A DNA stretch of 15,300 nucleotides from Prevotella sp. UBA3837 (lineage in GTDB: Bacteria; Bacteroidota; Bacteroidia; Bacteroidales; Bacteroidaceae). Position numbers and translations under genes: made by a program. Below, piece by piece: positions 14,377-15,300 of the stretch (position 1 is its first letter; each line of letters opens with the position of its first letter). The stretch covers positions 1-15,300 of the forward strand of contig DGHX01000187.1 in NCBI GenBank assembly GCA_002392835.1, in the 5' to 3' direction. The notes under the pieces were generated by a model. The model worked only from the letters and a program-made list of their open reading frames with translations, was not told the origin of the DNA and did not search any database.

Positions 14377-14408
14377 CAAATTTATTGTTTTTTTTTATTC
14401 CGAGCAAA
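14377..14408 (-). promoter_or_regulatory. promoter of the srf-like operon
   Basis: On the minus strand TTTG (14408-14405), a 20-bp A-rich spacer, and TAAATTTG (14384-14377) match the Bacteroidetes -33/-7 pattern exactly. The -7 box lies about 50 bases before the srfB-like ATG. The 20-bp spacing equals that of the rRNA-type promoter at 15217-15248. No operator-like dyad overlaps it, so no regulation is evident from the sequence. Confidence 0.8.
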
Positions 14409-14650
14409 TTTTTTCCCCTTTTTTTGCGAAGAATTGCAATCTGTGCACCTCTTCAGGCCACCTCTGCCGCATGGACTGTGCGGCTGGAACAGGTCCGGGA
14501 AACTGGTGGCTTTACGCCGCTGCTTCTTGTTTTATGCTGTTTTCTTTGGTTTTATTTTGTTTTTTGAAAGCCCGCTTTAGCGGTCCTATGGTTGTGCAAA
14601 CTGCGGTTGACGAGCTGAGGAGCAGCACTGCTGAACCCATTTCCCGAATT
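14409..14650. other. intergenic stretch, no gene seen
   Basis: Between the srf-like promoter and the 9-mer element I see no credible gene. A small inverted pair GCCGCA/TGCGGC (about 14467-14486) and a CCGCT-TT-AGCGG dyad near 14571-14583 are present. The centre (14520-14570) is T-rich. The open frames here have composition unlike the neighbouring genes and resemble no protein family. Confidence 0.4.
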
Positions 14651-15036
14651 ACCTGCACTACCTGCACTACTTGCACTACTTGCACCTGATTGCGGCGGAA
14701 ATATCTGCATCACAGTCTGTTAGGCTCATCAGGAAACTGAACCGTTAACAGATGTTAGCATGCGGCGGACGCCTGTCGGAAATGTATAATGATACTGTTT
14801 CACGGGCGGGTCGCTTTTTTTTCTGTGCGGCCCACTTTTGAAAAAAAGTGATATGGGATTTTTTCAAAAGCGGCCCGCTTTTTCAAACGGGCGGCCGTGA
14901 AACATATAAATGTATATTAATACGGTTTCGGCTGCATGAATATACATTTTCCAGTGGGCAGAGGGCGGAAATGCGCGGTGCAGAATAAACCCTCAACAAG
15001 TGTTAACGGCGGTGCAAGTGGTGCAAGTAGTGCAAC
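14651..15036. repeat. hairpin-rich noncoding element bounded by inverted 9-mer arrays
   Basis: The left end (14651-14686) is four tandem 9-mers of the type ACCTGCACT/ACTTGCACT. The right end (about 15010-15036) carries the same 9-mer in inverted orientation (GGTGCAAGT, GGTGCAAGT, AGTGCAAC). Inside are perfect pairings: TGTTTCACGG (14796-14805) with 14895-14904; a 12-bp CTTTTGAAAAAA (14835-14846) with 14859-14870; and AATGTATATT (14909-14918) with 14939-14948. Related CCGTTAACA motifs stand near both ends in opposite orientation. No ORF is convincing. It may be a non-autonomous mobile element or a structured intergenic repeat. Confidence 0.5.
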
Positions 15037-15216
15037 ATAAAAAGATATATCGAAACCAGCACCGCAGCAGCCGTGAACATGAGGGGAACCGCGGACCTCA
15101 TCCTTTCAGAAAATAGGGGCTTATGCGCGCGCGTATATTAATATAATGTGTAAACAGCGCTCGTTGTCAATAATTAGGAAAAAAGCCCGAAAAGTGAGAA
15201 AAAAGTTGCAGAAATA

Positions 15217-15248
15217 TTTGGTGGGTCTTCAAAAAGTTCGTACCTTTG
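15217..15248 (+). promoter_or_regulatory. strong promoter, probably of an rRNA operon beyond the right edge
   Basis: TTTG (15217-15220), a 20-bp spacer, and TACCTTTG (15241-15248) give a consensus Bacteroidetes promoter, preceded by an A-rich stretch (15160-15205) like an UP element. A small hairpin AGGGA-AGC-TCCCT (15261-15273) follows, then AGAGTTCTTTG at the window end. That last motif resembles the boxA antitermination site in rRNA leaders of this phylum. The 16S gene itself is outside the window, so this identity is inferred. Confidence 0.65.
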
Positions 15249-15289
15249 CATCCGCTAAACAGGGAAGCTCCCTGCGAGGCATCTGAGAA

Positions 15290-15300
15290 AGAGTTCTTTG
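15290..15300 (+). promoter_or_regulatory. boxA-like antitermination site, cut by the window edge
   Basis: AGAGTTCTTTG is the last sequence in the window and resembles the TCTTTGA core of boxA in ribosomal RNA leaders, where Nus factors assemble to prevent early termination. It lies about 40 bases downstream of the -7 box, a fitting position for an rRNA leader. Confidence 0.5.

Noticed and set aside
14084..14689. A 201-codon plus-strand frame running out of the SrfB-like gene into the 9-mer array
   Set aside because: It starts antisense inside a strong gene and ends in a Cys/Thr repeat encoded by the 9-mers. No coding signal was seen.
14651..14690. Tandem 9-mers considered as the start of a CRISPR array
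   Set aside because: Units are contiguous 9-mers with no spacers of regular length, and no cas genes are nearby.

Overview
The window looks like a Bacteroidales chromosome, most likely Prevotella/Bacteroides-like. The reasons are repeated TTTG / TAnnTTTG (-33/-7) promoter pairs with 19-20 nt spacing, few strong Shine-Dalgarno sites, an AraC regulator and a nitroreductase of Bacteroidales type, and an rRNA-type leader at the right edge. Species cannot be fixed from this sequence. Nearly all genes are on the minus strand.

Left part (1-2803). This is ordinary accessory content: the start of an AraC-family regulator that runs off the left edge, two micro-ORFs chained to it and to an FMN nitroreductase, a divergent double zinc-ribbon protein, a GNAT acetyltransferase remnant lacking its N-terminal half, and an acidic lipoprotein. 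A GC-rich intergenic palindrome separates the convergent zinc-ribbon gene and the GNAT remnant.

Middle gap (2804-3870). No convincing protein gene lies here. It holds a compact fold with three nested perfect helices and a predicted 6-bp pseudoknot (2923-3029), a decaying 21-bp-period tandem repeat (3065-3138), a small element bounded by a perfect 23-bp inverted repeat made of 7-mer tandem units (3202-3427), and a tRNA-Ser(GCU)-tRNA-Glu(CUC) pair with its own promoter and terminator.

Main system (3806-14408, minus strand). A strong promoter at 14377-14408 precedes six closely spaced genes, followed by a clear intrinsic terminator at 3806-3845. In order of transcription they are: an SrfB-like protein with an Hsp70/actin-fold ATPase core, an SrfC-like GTPase of dynamin type, a membrane-anchored subtilisin with an intact triad, a tail-anchored protein with an unrecognised N-terminal domain and two beta-sandwich-like repeats, a DUF1294 membrane protein, and a lipoprotein with a DUF2135-like domain. 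The SrfB/SrfC pair is known from the enterobacterial srfABC locus. Here it is joined to an envelope protease module in place of a recognisable SrfA. The reading offered is that cytosolic NTPases (SrfB, SrfC) control a membrane/periplasm effector arm (protease, tail-anchored protein, lipoprotein). The biological role (defence, interbacterial or host interaction, envelope quality control) cannot be decided from the sequence.

Right gap (14327-15300). No protein gene is supported. It holds the operon promoter, a hairpin-rich region of about 390 bp whose ends carry inverted arrays of a 9-mer, and at the edge the promoter and boxA-like leader of what is probably an rRNA operon reading out of the window to the right.
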